DNA of 64,000 bases from S010-25 sp964441285 (GCA_964441285.1 CAYTUK010000003.1:124001-188000), one strand, 5' to 3'; positions 36,323-45,122 are shown, numbered from the stretch's first letter. Numbers and translations: made by a program. Notes: generated from the sequence alone by a model not told the origin.

Positions 36323-36691
36323 GGAAACTAAAGTGTTTAGGCGTAGTCAGATATAACCATATATTGTAAAAGAAATCCTACTTTAAAACACGGCTATCTG
36401 GTTAATCTTCTATGTAAATATTGTATGCTCCTGTTGTAAGGATCAATTACTTATGCTCCTGTTCATATCACTGATCGTTAACGAGACGAGTCGTGACTCG
36501 AAAAATATATTTAATCAGGGTTTTTTTTGCACAGAAAGTCCCAATATTAGTGTTAGTGCTAACGGAAAAGAAGCTCTAATTAATCCATAAAGTCGATTAC
36601 AAGCTGAATTATTCAGCTTGTAATCGACTTTATGCAGCATTAAGCCGCGATTTTCGAAACTAGAACCTTAATATGAAAAGGAGAGATCACT
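36323..36691. other. Intergenic region holding a 49-bp palindrome
   Basis: The 369 bases between divergent trhP and the lipoprotein gene carry no supported frame. Besides the long palindrome listed separately there is a small hairpin CGAGT-CGTG-ACTCG near 36486-36499. Promoters for both flanking genes are expected here; AAGGAGAG near 36677 is the lipoprotein ribosome-binding site. Confidence 0.55.
36586..36634. repeat. 49-bp perfect palindrome
   Basis: Two 24-base arms (left beginning CATAAAGTCGATTAC, right ending GTAATCGACTTTATG) are exact reverse complements around a single central T at 36610. No T-run follows on either strand, so it is not a normal intrinsic terminator. It lies 57 bases upstream of the lipoprotein start codon and would form a very stable hairpin in RNA or a cruciform in DNA. 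Confidence 0.9.
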
Positions 36692-37126
36692 ATGAAAAAA
36701 CTGTATATTATTGCTCTGAGTATGCTGCTACTCACGCTTGGTGCCTGCGCAAGCAACGGCGTTAATGAGGTTGGCTCCGGTTCGACGAACTATATTATGC
36801 ATTACAAAAGCGGTACGATTACAGAGGTTAAGCCGGTTATTATTAAGGGCGCTGGCGGGGGTGGTTTTCTGGGTGCCATCACTGGCGCGGTACTTGGTTC
36901 AACCCTGGGTGGGGGGCGTGGTAATACGCTGACAACATTGGGCGGCGGATTGCTGGGTGCTTATGCGGGAAAACAGCTGGCTAAAGCCAATGCGCAGGAG
37001 CTAACGGTCAAACTGAATGATAGTGGCTCAATTGTGGTTATTGCCAAAGGCAAGAAGTTTTTAGTTGGGCAGCGCGTGAGGATCGTTACTGAAGGTGGGC
37101 GCGTTGTTACGGTAGAGCATAATTGA
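36692..37126 (+). CDS. Glycine-zipper (SlyB-like) outer membrane lipoprotein
   Basis: The 144-residue precursor has a lipoprotein signal peptide with lipobox LGAC (cleavage before Cys19). A glycine-zipper hairpin follows (GGGGFLGAITGAVLGSTLGGG, split by a short turn from LGGGLLGAYAGKQLA), and then a small beta domain with GSIVVIAKGKKFLVGQRVRI. This order matches the SlyB/Pcp family, which stabilises the outer membrane under stress. The ATG at 36692 has AAGGAGAG about eight bases upstream. Downstream sulP is separate with its own TATACT-type -10. Confidence 0.86.
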   Translation: MKKLYIIALSMLLLTLGACASNGVNEVGSGSTNYIMHYKSGTITEVKPVIIKGAGGGGFLGAITGAVLGSTLGGGRGNTLTTLGGGLLGAYAGKQLAKANAQELTVKLNDSGSIVVIAKGKKFLVGQRVRIVTEGGRVVTVEHN

Positions 37127-37209
37127 GTCATCTTCAGATTTCCAGCGGGTGGTGATGCGTTGCTTCTGTTATACTCCGCGCCCTTTTTAGTTAAAAAGAG
37201 TCCTGAGTT

Positions 37210-38736
37210 ATGTTTAGACTGGGGTGCGAAAATCGCGTCTGCATTCAAAATGAGATCCTTTCCGGCCTGACGGTTGCGCTGGCGCTGGTCCCTGAAGCCG
37301 TTGCGTTTGCCTTTGTCGCCGGAGTGCCGCCGTTGTCAGGGCTTTATGCGGCATTTATGGTGGGGTTACTGGCCTCTATTTTTGGCGGCCGCCCAGGGAT
37401 GATTTCAGGTGCAACCGGCGCGATGGCCGTGGTCATGGTTTCGCTAGTTGCCGAACATGGTGTGCAGTACTTGTTCGCGGCAGTCGTTCTTACCGGCATT
37501 CTGCAAATGTTGGCAGGGGTGCTGAAACTGGGCAAGTTTATCCGTATCGTGCCGCATCCGGTTATGCTGGGTTTTGTTAATGGCCTGGCGATTGTTATTT
37601 TCCTGGCTCAATTGCAGCATTTCCAGATTGATGTGAATGGTACTAAAGAATGGATGACCGGCCAGCCGCTGCTAATTTTTGCGAGTCTGATTATTTTAAC
37701 GATGGCTATTATTCAATATTTACCCAAGTTAACGACAGCAGTGCCATCGTCACTGGTGGCAATTGTGGTGGGTTCATTGCTGGTGGCTGGATTGCATATT
37801 GATACCAAAACGGTCGGCGACCTGGCATCCATTAAAGGTGGTCTACCTCAGTTTCATTTACCCGATGTGGCCTATAATTTTGACACCTTGAAAATCATTT
37901 TTCCGTATTCATTAATCCTTGCGGCGGTTGGTTTAATCGAATCGCTATTAACACTGTCGTTAATTGATGAAGTGACCGATACTCGTGGCCGAGGCAATCG
38001 TGAATGTATCGGCCAGGGTATTGCTAATACAGTGACTGGGCTATTTGGTGGTATGGGTGGTTGCGCCATGATTGGTCAAAGTATGATTAATGTTAATTCC
38101 GGTGGCCATAAACGTCTGTCGGGTATCGCCGCAGCACTGTTTCTGCTGGCTTTTATTCTGTTTGCATCCGATTTAATTGAGCAGATTCCAATGGCAGTGC
38201 TGGTGGGAGTGATGTTTGTTGTGGTGATCGGTACATTTGAATGGTCGAGTTTCCGTTTCTTTAATAAAATCCCTCGGCATGATGCTTTCGTACTGGTGCT
38301 GGTTTCTGCGGTAACCGTTATGACCGATCTTGCTGTGGCGGTGGTTATTGGTGTTGTTGTTGCGGCACTGGTCTTCGCCTGGGAACACGCCAAGCATATT
38401 AATGTAAACAGTTATATTGATGAGCATGGCTCAAAAATTTATGCGTTGAATGGGCCGTTATTTTTTGGTTCGGTTAGAAATTTCCGCGAACTATTCTCGC
38501 CGGAAAATGACCCTGCTGATGTCATTATTGAATTCCAGAATTCCAGGGTGGCTGATCATTCGGCGATTGAAGCCATTGACTCATTAGCGGAAAGTTATAT
38601 CAGGGCGGGCAAACAATTGCACTTGCGCCACCTTTCCGCAGAATGCAGTGAACTGCTGAATAAAGCCGGTAACCTGATTGAAGTGAACCGACTGGAAGAC
38701 CCTGGTTACCATATTGCGGATGATAAACTGTCTTAA
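37210..38736 (+). CDS. SulP family anion transporter with STAS domain
   Basis: This 508-residue inner membrane protein has the SulP core: EILSGLTVALALVPEAVAFAF at the start, SGLYAAFMVGLLASIFGGRPG and ATGAMAVVM in the first helices, and a C-terminal STAS domain (about 415-500, FQNSRVADHSAIEAIDSLAE). SulP proteins carry sulfate, bicarbonate or other anions by sodium symport or exchange. The core is the short proteobacterial type lacking long loops. Substrate cannot be fixed from sequence; in this sulfur-oxidising, probably CO2-fixing context sulfate or bicarbonate are both plausible. Confidence 0.9.
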   Translation: MFRLGCENRVCIQNEILSGLTVALALVPEAVAFAFVAGVPPLSGLYAAFMVGLLASIFGGRPGMISGATGAMAVVMVSLVAEHGVQYLFAAVVLTGILQMLAGVLKLGKFIRIVPHPVMLGFVNGLAIVIFLAQLQHFQIDVNGTKEWMTGQPLLIFASLIILTMAIIQYLPKLTTAVPSSLVAIVVGSLLVAGLHIDTKTVGDLASIKGGLPQFHLPDVAYNFDTLKIIFPYSLILAAVGLIESLLTLSLIDEVTDTRGRGNRECIGQGIANTVTGLFGGMGGCAMIGQSMINVNSGGHKRLSGIAAALFLLAFILFASDLIEQIPMAVLVGVMFVVVIGTFEWSSFRFFNKIPRHDAFVLVLVSAVTVMTDLAVAVVIGVVVAALVFAWEHAKHINVNSYIDEHGSKIYALNGPLFFGSVRNFRELFSPENDPADVIIEFQNSRVADHSAIEAIDSLAESYIRAGKQLHLRHLSAECSELLNKAGNLIEVNRLEDPGYHIADDKLS

Positions 38737-38840
38737 TTTTACCGGAATCATGGTGCCTGTGCGGGGTCGCACTATTTGACTCGACAGATGTTTCCTCGTA
38801 GTATTTCCGGTTTGCTGTGAAGAATGAATAGAGGTTGTAG

Positions 38841-39674
38841 ATGAACAACGTTAAGGTGGGGAACTTCAGTATCGGCAAGGGCGAAAAACTCTGTGTGATT
38901 GCTGGTCCATGTCTGCTAGAAAGTCAGGCGCTGGGGATGCGTGTAGCCGAGCACATGGTTGGGCTGGCAGAAAAGCTGGGTTTTAATTATGTCTTCAAAT
39001 CCTCTTATGAAAAAGATAATCGAGGAGCTGCCAGTAATCATCGAGGTCTGGGTATTGATGAAGGCCTCAAAGCCCATCAGGCGATTGGCAAAGCCTTTGA
39101 TATTCCATTACTAAGTGATGTGCATCGTGAAGCCGACTGCGCGGTTGCCGCTGAGGTGCTGGATATATTGCAAATACCGGCCTACCTGTGTCAACAGACG
39201 TCATTACTGGTTGCGGCGGGTGAAACGGGCAAAGTGGTTAATGTGAAAAAGGGTCAGTTCCTCGCCCCGGAAGACATGGCCTCTGCCGTCGACAAATTGT
39301 TGTCAGTCAATAACAAAAATATTTTGTTATGTGAACGCGGTGCCAGCTTTGGTTACCACCGCCTGGTTTCGGACATGCGGGCTATTCCCATTATGGCTGA
39401 TCTGGGTTATCCGGTTATTTTTGATGCCGGTCATCTGGTGCGTATTTACGGTATTAGTTCAAAAGACCCGCGTGGCGGTGAGCCACAGTTTATTCCGGCT
39501 TTGTCTCGCGCCGGAATGGCCGCGGGCGCACATGGCCTGTTTGTTGAAACCCATCCAGAACCGATGCAGGGTTTATGCGATGCCGCGTCCATGTACCGAC
39601 TGGATGAGATGGAAGGCCTGTTGAAAAAGGCGGTTGAAATCCATGACCTGGTTCAGTCCTGGGGCATTAGTTAG
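38841..39674 (+). CDS. kdsA: 3-deoxy-8-phosphooctulonate synthase
   Basis: KdsA condenses arabinose-5-phosphate and phosphoenolpyruvate to Kdo-8-phosphate. The 277-residue protein has CVIAGPCLLESQALG, FKSSYEKDNRGAASNHRG, LCERGASFGYHRLVSDMRA and HGLFVETHPEP, all typical of the class. An asparagine in the NHRG region suggests the non-metallo form. It is the first gene of a compact run kdsA-kdsC-transaldolase-kdsB, with only three bases before kdsC, and has its own gap of about 100 bases upstream. Confidence 0.95.
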   Translation: MNNVKVGNFSIGKGEKLCVIAGPCLLESQALGMRVAEHMVGLAEKLGFNYVFKSSYEKDNRGAASNHRGLGIDEGLKAHQAIGKAFDIPLLSDVHREADCAVAAEVLDILQIPAYLCQQTSLLVAAGETGKVVNVKKGQFLAPEDMASAVDKLLSVNNKNILLCERGASFGYHRLVSDMRAIPIMADLGYPVIFDAGHLVRIYGISSKDPRGGEPQFIPALSRAGMAAGAHGLFVETHPEPMQGLCDAASMYRLDEMEGLLKKAVEIHDLVQSWGIS

Positions 39675-39677
39675 CGC

Positions 39678-40220
39678 GTGGTCAGTCTCAACGCTGAACT
39701 GAAACAGAAGTTACTGGCTATTCGGCTGATTGTGCTCGATGTTGATGGTGTGCTGACCGATGGTGCCATCATCCTTGCGGGCAAAGAGTCTGATACCAAA
39801 GCCTTTCATGTGCAGGATGGTTTTGGCGTGACGCTGGCGCGACAGGCGGGCATCAAGTTTGGTATCCTCACGGGTCGAACCTCGGCTGCGGTCAGTCGAC
39901 GTGTCGATGAGCTGAAAATTGATTATTACGAATGCGGGCATTTCTATAAGCAGACGGCATTACGTGAGATGATTAACGCCGCTGGTTTGACGGCTGAACA
40001 GGTTCTTTATATGGGCGATGATGTGCTTGACCTGGTGTGCCAGCCTTACGTTGGCGTTTTCGTTGCGCCGGCCAATGCCGCTGCGCGTGTCAGACAGGAT
40101 GCCGACTGGATTACACAGCGAAAAGGCGGTGATGCCGCCGTTAGAGAAATGCTTGATACTCTGCTCGATGCGCAGGGTTTACTTACTCGTACAGAAGATT
40201 ATTTTATCGGAGCCAGATAA
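39678..40220 (+). CDS. kdsC: 3-deoxy-D-manno-octulosonate 8-phosphate phosphatase
   Basis: KdsC is a HAD phosphatase that releases free Kdo from Kdo-8-phosphate. The 180-residue protein has motif I as VLDVDGVLTDG (nucleophile and acid aspartates), ILTGRTSAAVSRR as motif II region, and YMGDDVLDL as motif IV. The lack of a cap domain and the beta-hairpin length fit KdsC. Start is GTG at 39678, three bases after the kdsA stop. Its stop codon overlaps the ATG of the next gene by one base. Confidence 0.93.
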   Translation: MVSLNAELKQKLLAIRLIVLDVDGVLTDGAIILAGKESDTKAFHVQDGFGVTLARQAGIKFGILTGRTSAAVSRRVDELKIDYYECGHFYKQTALREMINAAGLTAEQVLYMGDDVLDLVCQPYVGVFVAPANAAARVRQDADWITQRKGGDAAVREMLDTLLDAQGLLTRTEDYFIGAR

Positions 40221-40864
40221 TGAAAATATACGTCGATAGTGCCGACATAGCAGAAATTCAGAACGGACTTGATCTGGGTCTTTGCGATGGTGTCACCACT
40301 AATCCAACCTTGATTGCAAAAACCGGAAAATCCATGATGACGGCGATCAGCGATATTTGTGCTATTGTTGAAGGGGATGTTCATGCCGAAGTGTTGTCGC
40401 TGGATGCCGAGGGTATTTATAAAGAAGGGAAGGAATACGCCAGAATAGCGGACAACATCGTGGTCAAAATCCCCATGTGTCATGAAGGCCTTAAAGCGGT
40501 AAAACGCTTTGCTGATGAAGGCATTAAAACCAATGTGACCTTGATTTTTTCAACCAGTCAGGCGATTCTTGCAGCCAAGGCAGGCGCTTCAAACGTGTGC
40601 CCGTTTGTGGGTCGTCTGGATGATATTTCAATACCCGGCAATGAGCTGATTGGTGAAATCGCGACTGTGTTTGATAATTATCCTGAAATTAGCGCAGAAA
40701 TTATTGTTGCTTCTATTCGTAACCCGCTGCATGTGGTCGAACCGGCATTAGTTGGGGCGCACATTTTTACCATTCCTGCGGGTGTGCTGGAGAAAATGGA
40801 AAAACACCCACTCACCGATATTGGGATCGCTGCCTTTTTACAAGATGCGAAGAAATTTACCTGA
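40220..40864 (+). CDS. Transaldolase/fructose-6-phosphate aldolase-like protein
   Basis: The 214-residue protein belongs to the short TalC/FSA group of transaldolases: MKIYVDSADIAEIQ, GVTTNPTLIAKTG, the Schiff-base lysine in NIVVKIPM, and INVTLIFS-like TNVTLIFSTSQAILAAKAG, followed by CPFVGRLDD. The enzyme moves or cleaves a three-carbon dihydroxyacetone unit on sugar phosphates. Whether it is a transaldolase or an aldolase cannot be settled here. Its start overlaps the kdsC stop by one base and kdsB follows 49 bases later, so it is embedded in the Kdo operon. Confidence 0.9.
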   Translation: MKIYVDSADIAEIQNGLDLGLCDGVTTNPTLIAKTGKSMMTAISDICAIVEGDVHAEVLSLDAEGIYKEGKEYARIADNIVVKIPMCHEGLKAVKRFADEGIKTNVTLIFSTSQAILAAKAGASNVCPFVGRLDDISIPGNELIGEIATVFDNYPEISAEIIVASIRNPLHVVEPALVGAHIFTIPAGVLEKMEKHPLTDIGIAAFLQDAKKFT

Positions 40865-40913
40865 GCCAAATTTTTTCTCGTCAGAGCTTAGCTTCGATTC
40901 CAGAGTATCAATA

Positions 40914-41645
40914 ATGAAAATTATCGGTTGTATCCCTAGCCGGTATGCGTCAACACGCCTGCCTGGAAAACCACTTTGTAATATTGGTGGTAAGCCGATG
41001 ATTTTGCATGTACTCGAAAAAGCCAAACAGGCAAAACGCCTGCATGATGTGGTGGTGTTAACCGACGACCAGAGAATACTGGATACGGTGCTGGATGCTG
41101 GGCATAAAGCCGTAATGACTTCTGCTGACTGTGCCTCAGGTACTGACCGTATCGCTGAATATATGCAGCAGGATTCCAGTGGCGATATCTTTGTTAATAT
41201 GCAAGGTGATGAAGTGCTGCTGGAACCGACACACATTGACCAGCTAGTGGACGTTTTTACTGCTAAAGCGGATGCTGAAATGGGTACATTGGCGCACTGG
41301 GTCAGTGATGTGGATATCCTCAACGATCCGGCTACTGCCAAAATCACGACGACTTTACAGGGTAATGCACTGTATTTTTCCCGCCACTGTATCCCTGTTA
41401 CGCAGACAGGTAAATTACCTGAGCAGGCACTGGTTCATATTGGCGTTTATATCTATACTCGGAAAGCGTTACAGAATCTTACGTGTCGAGCGCAATCGCC
41501 GCTGGAAAAAACAGAAAAGCTGGAACAGCTAAGGGCACTGGAATATGGCATTAGAATCGACGTTACCACTGTTGATAACTATCAGAGTTTATCGGTTGAC
41601 ACCGTACAGGATCTGGAAAAAGCCCGCAGGTTATTTCAGGGTTAA
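40914..41645 (+). CDS. kdsB: 3-deoxy-manno-octulosonate cytidylyltransferase
   Basis: KdsB activates Kdo with CTP to form CMP-Kdo for WaaA. The protein (243 residues from ATG 40914) starts IGCIPSRYASTRLPGKPL, the CTP-binding loop of the family, and has VVVLTDDQRI, ADCASGTDRIAE and the metal-site NMQGDEVLLEP. The usual wording is VQGDEPLI, so this is a somewhat diverged member. A related family activates 8-amino-Kdo, and that reading cannot be excluded. The open frame extends upstream into the transaldolase gene, but the MKIIGCIPSR start is clearly the right one. Confidence 0.9.
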   Translation: MKIIGCIPSRYASTRLPGKPLCNIGGKPMILHVLEKAKQAKRLHDVVVLTDDQRILDTVLDAGHKAVMTSADCASGTDRIAEYMQQDSSGDIFVNMQGDEVLLEPTHIDQLVDVFTAKADAEMGTLAHWVSDVDILNDPATAKITTTLQGNALYFSRHCIPVTQTGKLPEQALVHIGVYIYTRKALQNLTCRAQSPLEKTEKLEQLRALEYGIRIDVTTVDNYQSLSVDTVQDLEKARRLFQG

Positions 41646-41670
41646 TTTTTAAAGTTTCAGTTTTTAGTTT

Positions 41671-41713
41671 ATTGTATACAGAGAGTCCCACAGCGGGACT
41701 CTCTGTATACAAT
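41671..41713. terminator. Bidirectional hairpin between kdsB and soxB
   Basis: Nineteen-base arms (ATTGTATACAGAGAGTCCC and its exact reverse complement) flank a five-base loop. It lies 25 bases past the kdsB stop and touches the last base of the soxB stop codon from the other side, so it can end transcription of both convergent genes. T-richness on the plus strand is limited, so termination strength is inferred. Confidence 0.75.
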
Positions 41714-43461
41714 TATGCCAGCCCAGGATTGCCCTTAACATTAATAATTTTAGGGGTATTGAGCTTTTTAATGGTGACTCGATCCTGTGCCCGAATATGG
41801 TCGGCGACGACATCCCATATTGGCCGGCCGGGTGCGACTGAGTTTACGGTAGCCCATCCTGCCACCTTATAGGCTTTGGATGCTTCCACAGCTTTGCCAT
41901 CATCCAGCGTCATGTGGCTGATACGTTTTCCGGCGGTTGCGGTTGGGTCAATAACATAATCCATGCCACCAACTCTGACCATATCACCACCTTGCTGGTA
42001 GTAGGGGTCTTTATTGAACAGGTTGTCGGCAACATCTTCGAGTATTATTTTTATATCACTCCCTTTCATTTTTCGGACGTAAGTTTCAGGATAGGTAGTG
42101 CCGGTCTGATTCATGACATTTTCCAGCGTAATTGGCTGCCCGGCGAGTACCGTGGTCCCCCAACGGAATCCAGGTGAGAGCGATATCTGAGCATCACTTT
42201 CGGATCTGAGGGCATCACAGATGACCTGATCAAAAGTGCCATTGAAGTTACCTCTTCGATACAGCAGCTCATCAGCCATGCCCAGTTTTTCGTCCAGCTT
42301 GTTCCGGTAAGGTTTATGCACGGCATCGACATAGGTTTGCATCTCCTTATCCGCTTCCAGCAGATTAGAGAATATGGGTAGCAAGCGATAGCGGTAGTCT
42401 TTGATTTTTTTATTCTTTATATCGAAATCAATGACGGCGAGGAATTTCCCGTTAGACCCGGCATTGGTCACCAGAGTTTTACCCGATTTGTTGGTTATAA
42501 TGCTGGGCCTGGGGATAGCATCATGGGTATGGCCGCCAAAAATCACATCGATGCCGGTGACGCGGGAAGCCATTTTCAGGTCTACATCCATGCCATTATG
42601 GGATAATAGCACGACTAGATCGGGCTTTTCGGTGCGACGTATTTTGTTCACCAGCGCTTGCATATCACTCTCGTTGATGCCAAAACTCCAGTCGGGAATA
42701 AAGCGTTTTGGGTTAGCGATAGGTGTGTAGGGGAAAGCCTGACCGATAACCGCGACGGTTGCGCCATTGACTCGCTTCAGAGTATAAGGCTTGAAGGCAT
42801 GCGCGCTATCATCATAGACGGGGGCATCATTAAACAGGGCATCTTCTTTAACGTGGATATTCTGTGCAATAAAATCACCGTTGAAGGCTTTAATGTTTTT
42901 TAATATCTGTGTATCCTGGTAGGTAAATTCCCAGTGTCCAGTCATGGCATCGACACCCAGACGATTACAGGCACCAACCATGTCCATCCCTTTGGTCCAG
43001 AGTGCGGTGGCAGAACCCTGCCAGGTATCACCACCATCCAGTAACAGGCAGTTGTTTTCGCCGCGTTCTGCACGGACGCGTTTAATCAGTGTGGCCAGAT
43101 GAGAGAAGCCACCCACTTTTCCATAAGTTTGCGCGGCTTCAGCATAATTCAGATAGGTAAATGCATGTGCCTGGGCGCTATTCGCTGGCACATCAAAATA
43201 TTTGAGAAAATGTTTCCCTACAATATGAGGGGGTTTGCCCCTGGACTTGCCAACACCAATATTGACACTGGGTTCTCTAAAGTAGATGGGATTTAATTGT
43301 GCATGACAGTCGGTGAAATGCATGAGTGTTAGATTGCCAAATTTGGGTATCTCGTAAATATCCTGTGGCCGGCGATTCATGGCGAATACTGAACCGGGTA
43401 ACATACCGCTCGCACCAGCAAGGCTCATTAGCTGTAAAAACTCGCGTCTAGAAATGGACAT
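41713..43461 (-). CDS. soxB: Thiosulfohydrolase SoxB
   Basis: SoxB hydrolyses sulfate from the cysteine-bound sulfonate on SoxYZ during periplasmic thiosulfate oxidation, using two manganese ions. The 582-residue precursor has a twin-arginine signal (SRREFLQLMSLAGASG). Metal-binding motifs of the 5'-nucleotidase fold are visible as LMHFTDCHAQL, LLLDGGDTWQGS, MTGHWEFTY, LLSHNGMDVD and FGGHTHD. GHWEF in place of GNHEF is typical of SoxB and separates it from true nucleotidases. No other sox genes are in the window; a stand-alone soxB is common in gammaproteobacteria that store sulfur. Confidence 0.95.
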   Translation of the reverse strand: MSISRREFLQLMSLAGASGMLPGSVFAMNRRPQDIYEIPKFGNLTLMHFTDCHAQLNPIYFREPSVNIGVGKSRGKPPHIVGKHFLKYFDVPANSAQAHAFTYLNYAEAAQTYGKVGGFSHLATLIKRVRAERGENNCLLLDGGDTWQGSATALWTKGMDMVGACNRLGVDAMTGHWEFTYQDTQILKNIKAFNGDFIAQNIHVKEDALFNDAPVYDDSAHAFKPYTLKRVNGATVAVIGQAFPYTPIANPKRFIPDWSFGINESDMQALVNKIRRTEKPDLVVLLSHNGMDVDLKMASRVTGIDVIFGGHTHDAIPRPSIITNKSGKTLVTNAGSNGKFLAVIDFDIKNKKIKDYRYRLLPIFSNLLEADKEMQTYVDAVHKPYRNKLDEKLGMADELLYRRGNFNGTFDQVICDALRSESDAQISLSPGFRWGTTVLAGQPITLENVMNQTGTTYPETYVRKMKGSDIKIILEDVADNLFNKDPYYQQGGDMVRVGGMDYVIDPTATAGKRISHMTLDDGKAVEASKAYKVAGWATVNSVAPGRPIWDVVADHIRAQDRVTIKKLNTPKIINVKGNPGLA

Positions 43462-43698
43462 AAAAAAGTATCCTCCCGGATTTCTGCTGTTATTAAAATA
43501 ATGATGGTTGACTGATTTGAGGTGCGCGCGGCAGTAGTTAGTTTTTTTTCTGGGTGTGCAACGCAGTTATTGGCTGATCTTACCAGTATTATCACACCAG
43601 ATTAAAGTATTTTGTTGATTTTATTAAAGCCAGAAACATTCTTTGGCCTGTATGCTTTATTTTTATTCAAATGGGATCGATTGTAATATTTATGACCA
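43462..43698. other. Intergenic sequence upstream of soxB and the porin
   Basis: These bases precede the Pho box and must hold the soxB promoter on the minus strand. GGGAGGATACTTTTTTATG gives soxB a good ribosome-binding site. No frame or repeat is supported. Confidence 0.5.
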
Positions 43699-43732
43699 TC
43701 GTCATAAAAATGTCATATCTCCCGCCTATACT
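43699..43732 (+). promoter_or_regulatory. Pho box and -10 element for the porin gene
   Basis: The sequence TCGTCAT-AAAA-ATGTCAT (43699-43716) matches the PhoB box layout CTGTCAT-A/T-rich four-CTGTCAT, with the two seven-base repeats exactly 11 bases apart (5/7 and 6/7 matches). Ten bases later stands TATACT (43727-43732), a good -10, and no -35 is needed in PhoB-dependent promoters. Transcription should start near 43739. This predicts induction of the downstream porin under phosphate limitation. Confidence 0.8.
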
Positions 43733-43738
43733 GCGCGC

Positions 43739-44041
43739 CAGTTGAAGGGGTAGATTCTGCCCACGTCGACAACCACGATCTGCCCTTGAATTACGGGGCA
43801 AAGACGAAATCAGGGGGCCTCTGATTCAGTCTGGGTCGAACAGGTTGTGATTAAAATGTTCTGCTTCAAGGTATGGAATACAGGTAATAGCCGAGCTATT
43901 GCGAAGTTTCATCACGCAGCAGCAGGACGTTTTTAATTGCAAGCTGTCGATTCACGACTTAAGCCGAGGTTCTCTGGAGTAATCGGTGATGCTGCATGTT
44001 GCAGTGTCGCATTAATCAATCGCAAGACAGGAGCTAACTGA
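43739..44041 (+). other. Long 5' leader of the porin gene
   Basis: If transcription starts after the Pho promoter, the porin message has a leader of about 300 bases. It holds several small stems, including TGCCC...GGGCA near 43783-43802, AATAGC-CGA-GCTATT near 43886, and CTGCA...TGCAG near 43992. GACAGGAGC before the ATG is the ribosome-binding site. No known riboswitch was recognised. Confidence 0.5.
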
Positions 44042-45106
44042 ATGCATAAGCGTATATTGACAGCAGCCATTATGGTTGCCTGTACGGGGATGAGTTTCAC
44101 CGCCGTTGCCGCTCAAAATGGTGTGACTACCGTGGGTGGAAAAGCCTATCTGGATATGACCAGTATTAATAAGACCAGGGACGGAAAAAAGATTGATCCC
44201 AGTGGCGTGGGTGCTGATGGTAAACGTTTCTATCTCGGTGTTAACCACACTTTTGATAGCATGTGGTCGGTTAATTTGACGACTGACTTTAAATATGACA
44301 AAGGTGCAGCGAAGGCAACCCAGTTATATGTAAAAAAAGCCTACCTACAGGCGAAATTTTCTGATGCCGCAGTATTACGCATAGGTTCTGCCGACTTACC
44401 CTGGATACCTTTTGCCGAGCATATGTATGGCTTCCGCTATGTAGAAAATACACTTATCGACCGGCTCAAGTTTGGTACTTCTGCAGACTGGGGTGTCCAC
44501 CTGAAAGGCAAACTGGTTAATAATAAGGTGCAGTACGCCATCTCTGTTGTTAATGGTAATGGCTATAAGAATCCTTCGCGCTCAAAGAGCATGGACATCG
44601 AGGGTCGCATCAGCGCTACCCCGATAAAAAACCTTACCCTGGCAGTTGGCTTTTATAATGGCAAGCTCGGTCAGGAAACGCAGACTTTCAGTGCTAAAAA
44701 TACAGCAACTCGGGTTGATTTTCTGGCGGATTATCGCTTCAGTATGTTTAATGTTGGTGGTGAATATTTCAGTGCTAACAACTACAACAAAACTGCAATA
44801 ACAACGGGCCCCAGCGACAAAGCAGATGGTTATTCACTCTGGGCAACAGTTAAACCGACCGCAAAGATTGCTGTTTTTGCGCGTTATGATTCAGCCAAAC
44901 CCAGTAAGGACGTCAATCCTGGTCTGAAGGATACCTATTACAATATTGGCGTTGCTTATCAAGCCCAAAAAAATGTGGATTTGGCACTGGTTTACAAAAA
45001 CGACAAAGTTAAAAATGGTACCCAGAATACGAGTAATGGAAAAATTGGTGGCACCAATGAAGGACAATATAAGGAAATCGGCCTGTGGGCACAGGTTAAG
45101 TTCTAA
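44042..45106 (+). CDS. Porin, phosphate-selective O/P-like
   Basis: The 354-residue precursor has a signal peptide (about 24 residues, cleaved near TAVAA-QNG) and alternating amphipathic strands ending in a terminal phenylalanine (WAQVKF), the hallmark of outer membrane beta-barrels. Strand-rich segments such as KRFYLGVNHTFDSMWSVNLT, VDFLADYRFSMFNVGGEYF and DTYYNIGVAYQ fit the OprP/OprO (porin O/P) family. The Pho box upstream supports a role in phosphate or polyphosphate uptake. Family assignment is by overall pattern, so substrate preference is inference. Two hairpins follow the stop. Confidence 0.85.
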   Translation: MHKRILTAAIMVACTGMSFTAVAAQNGVTTVGGKAYLDMTSINKTRDGKKIDPSGVGADGKRFYLGVNHTFDSMWSVNLTTDFKYDKGAAKATQLYVKKAYLQAKFSDAAVLRIGSADLPWIPFAEHMYGFRYVENTLIDRLKFGTSADWGVHLKGKLVNNKVQYAISVVNGNGYKNPSRSKSMDIEGRISATPIKNLTLAVGFYNGKLGQETQTFSAKNTATRVDFLADYRFSMFNVGGEYFSANNYNKTAITTGPSDKADGYSLWATVKPTAKIAVFARYDSAKPSKDVNPGLKDTYYNIGVAYQAQKNVDLALVYKNDKVKNGTQNTSNGKIGGTNEGQYKEIGLWAQVKF

Positions 45107-45122
45107 GTTTCTGACCCGCTGG

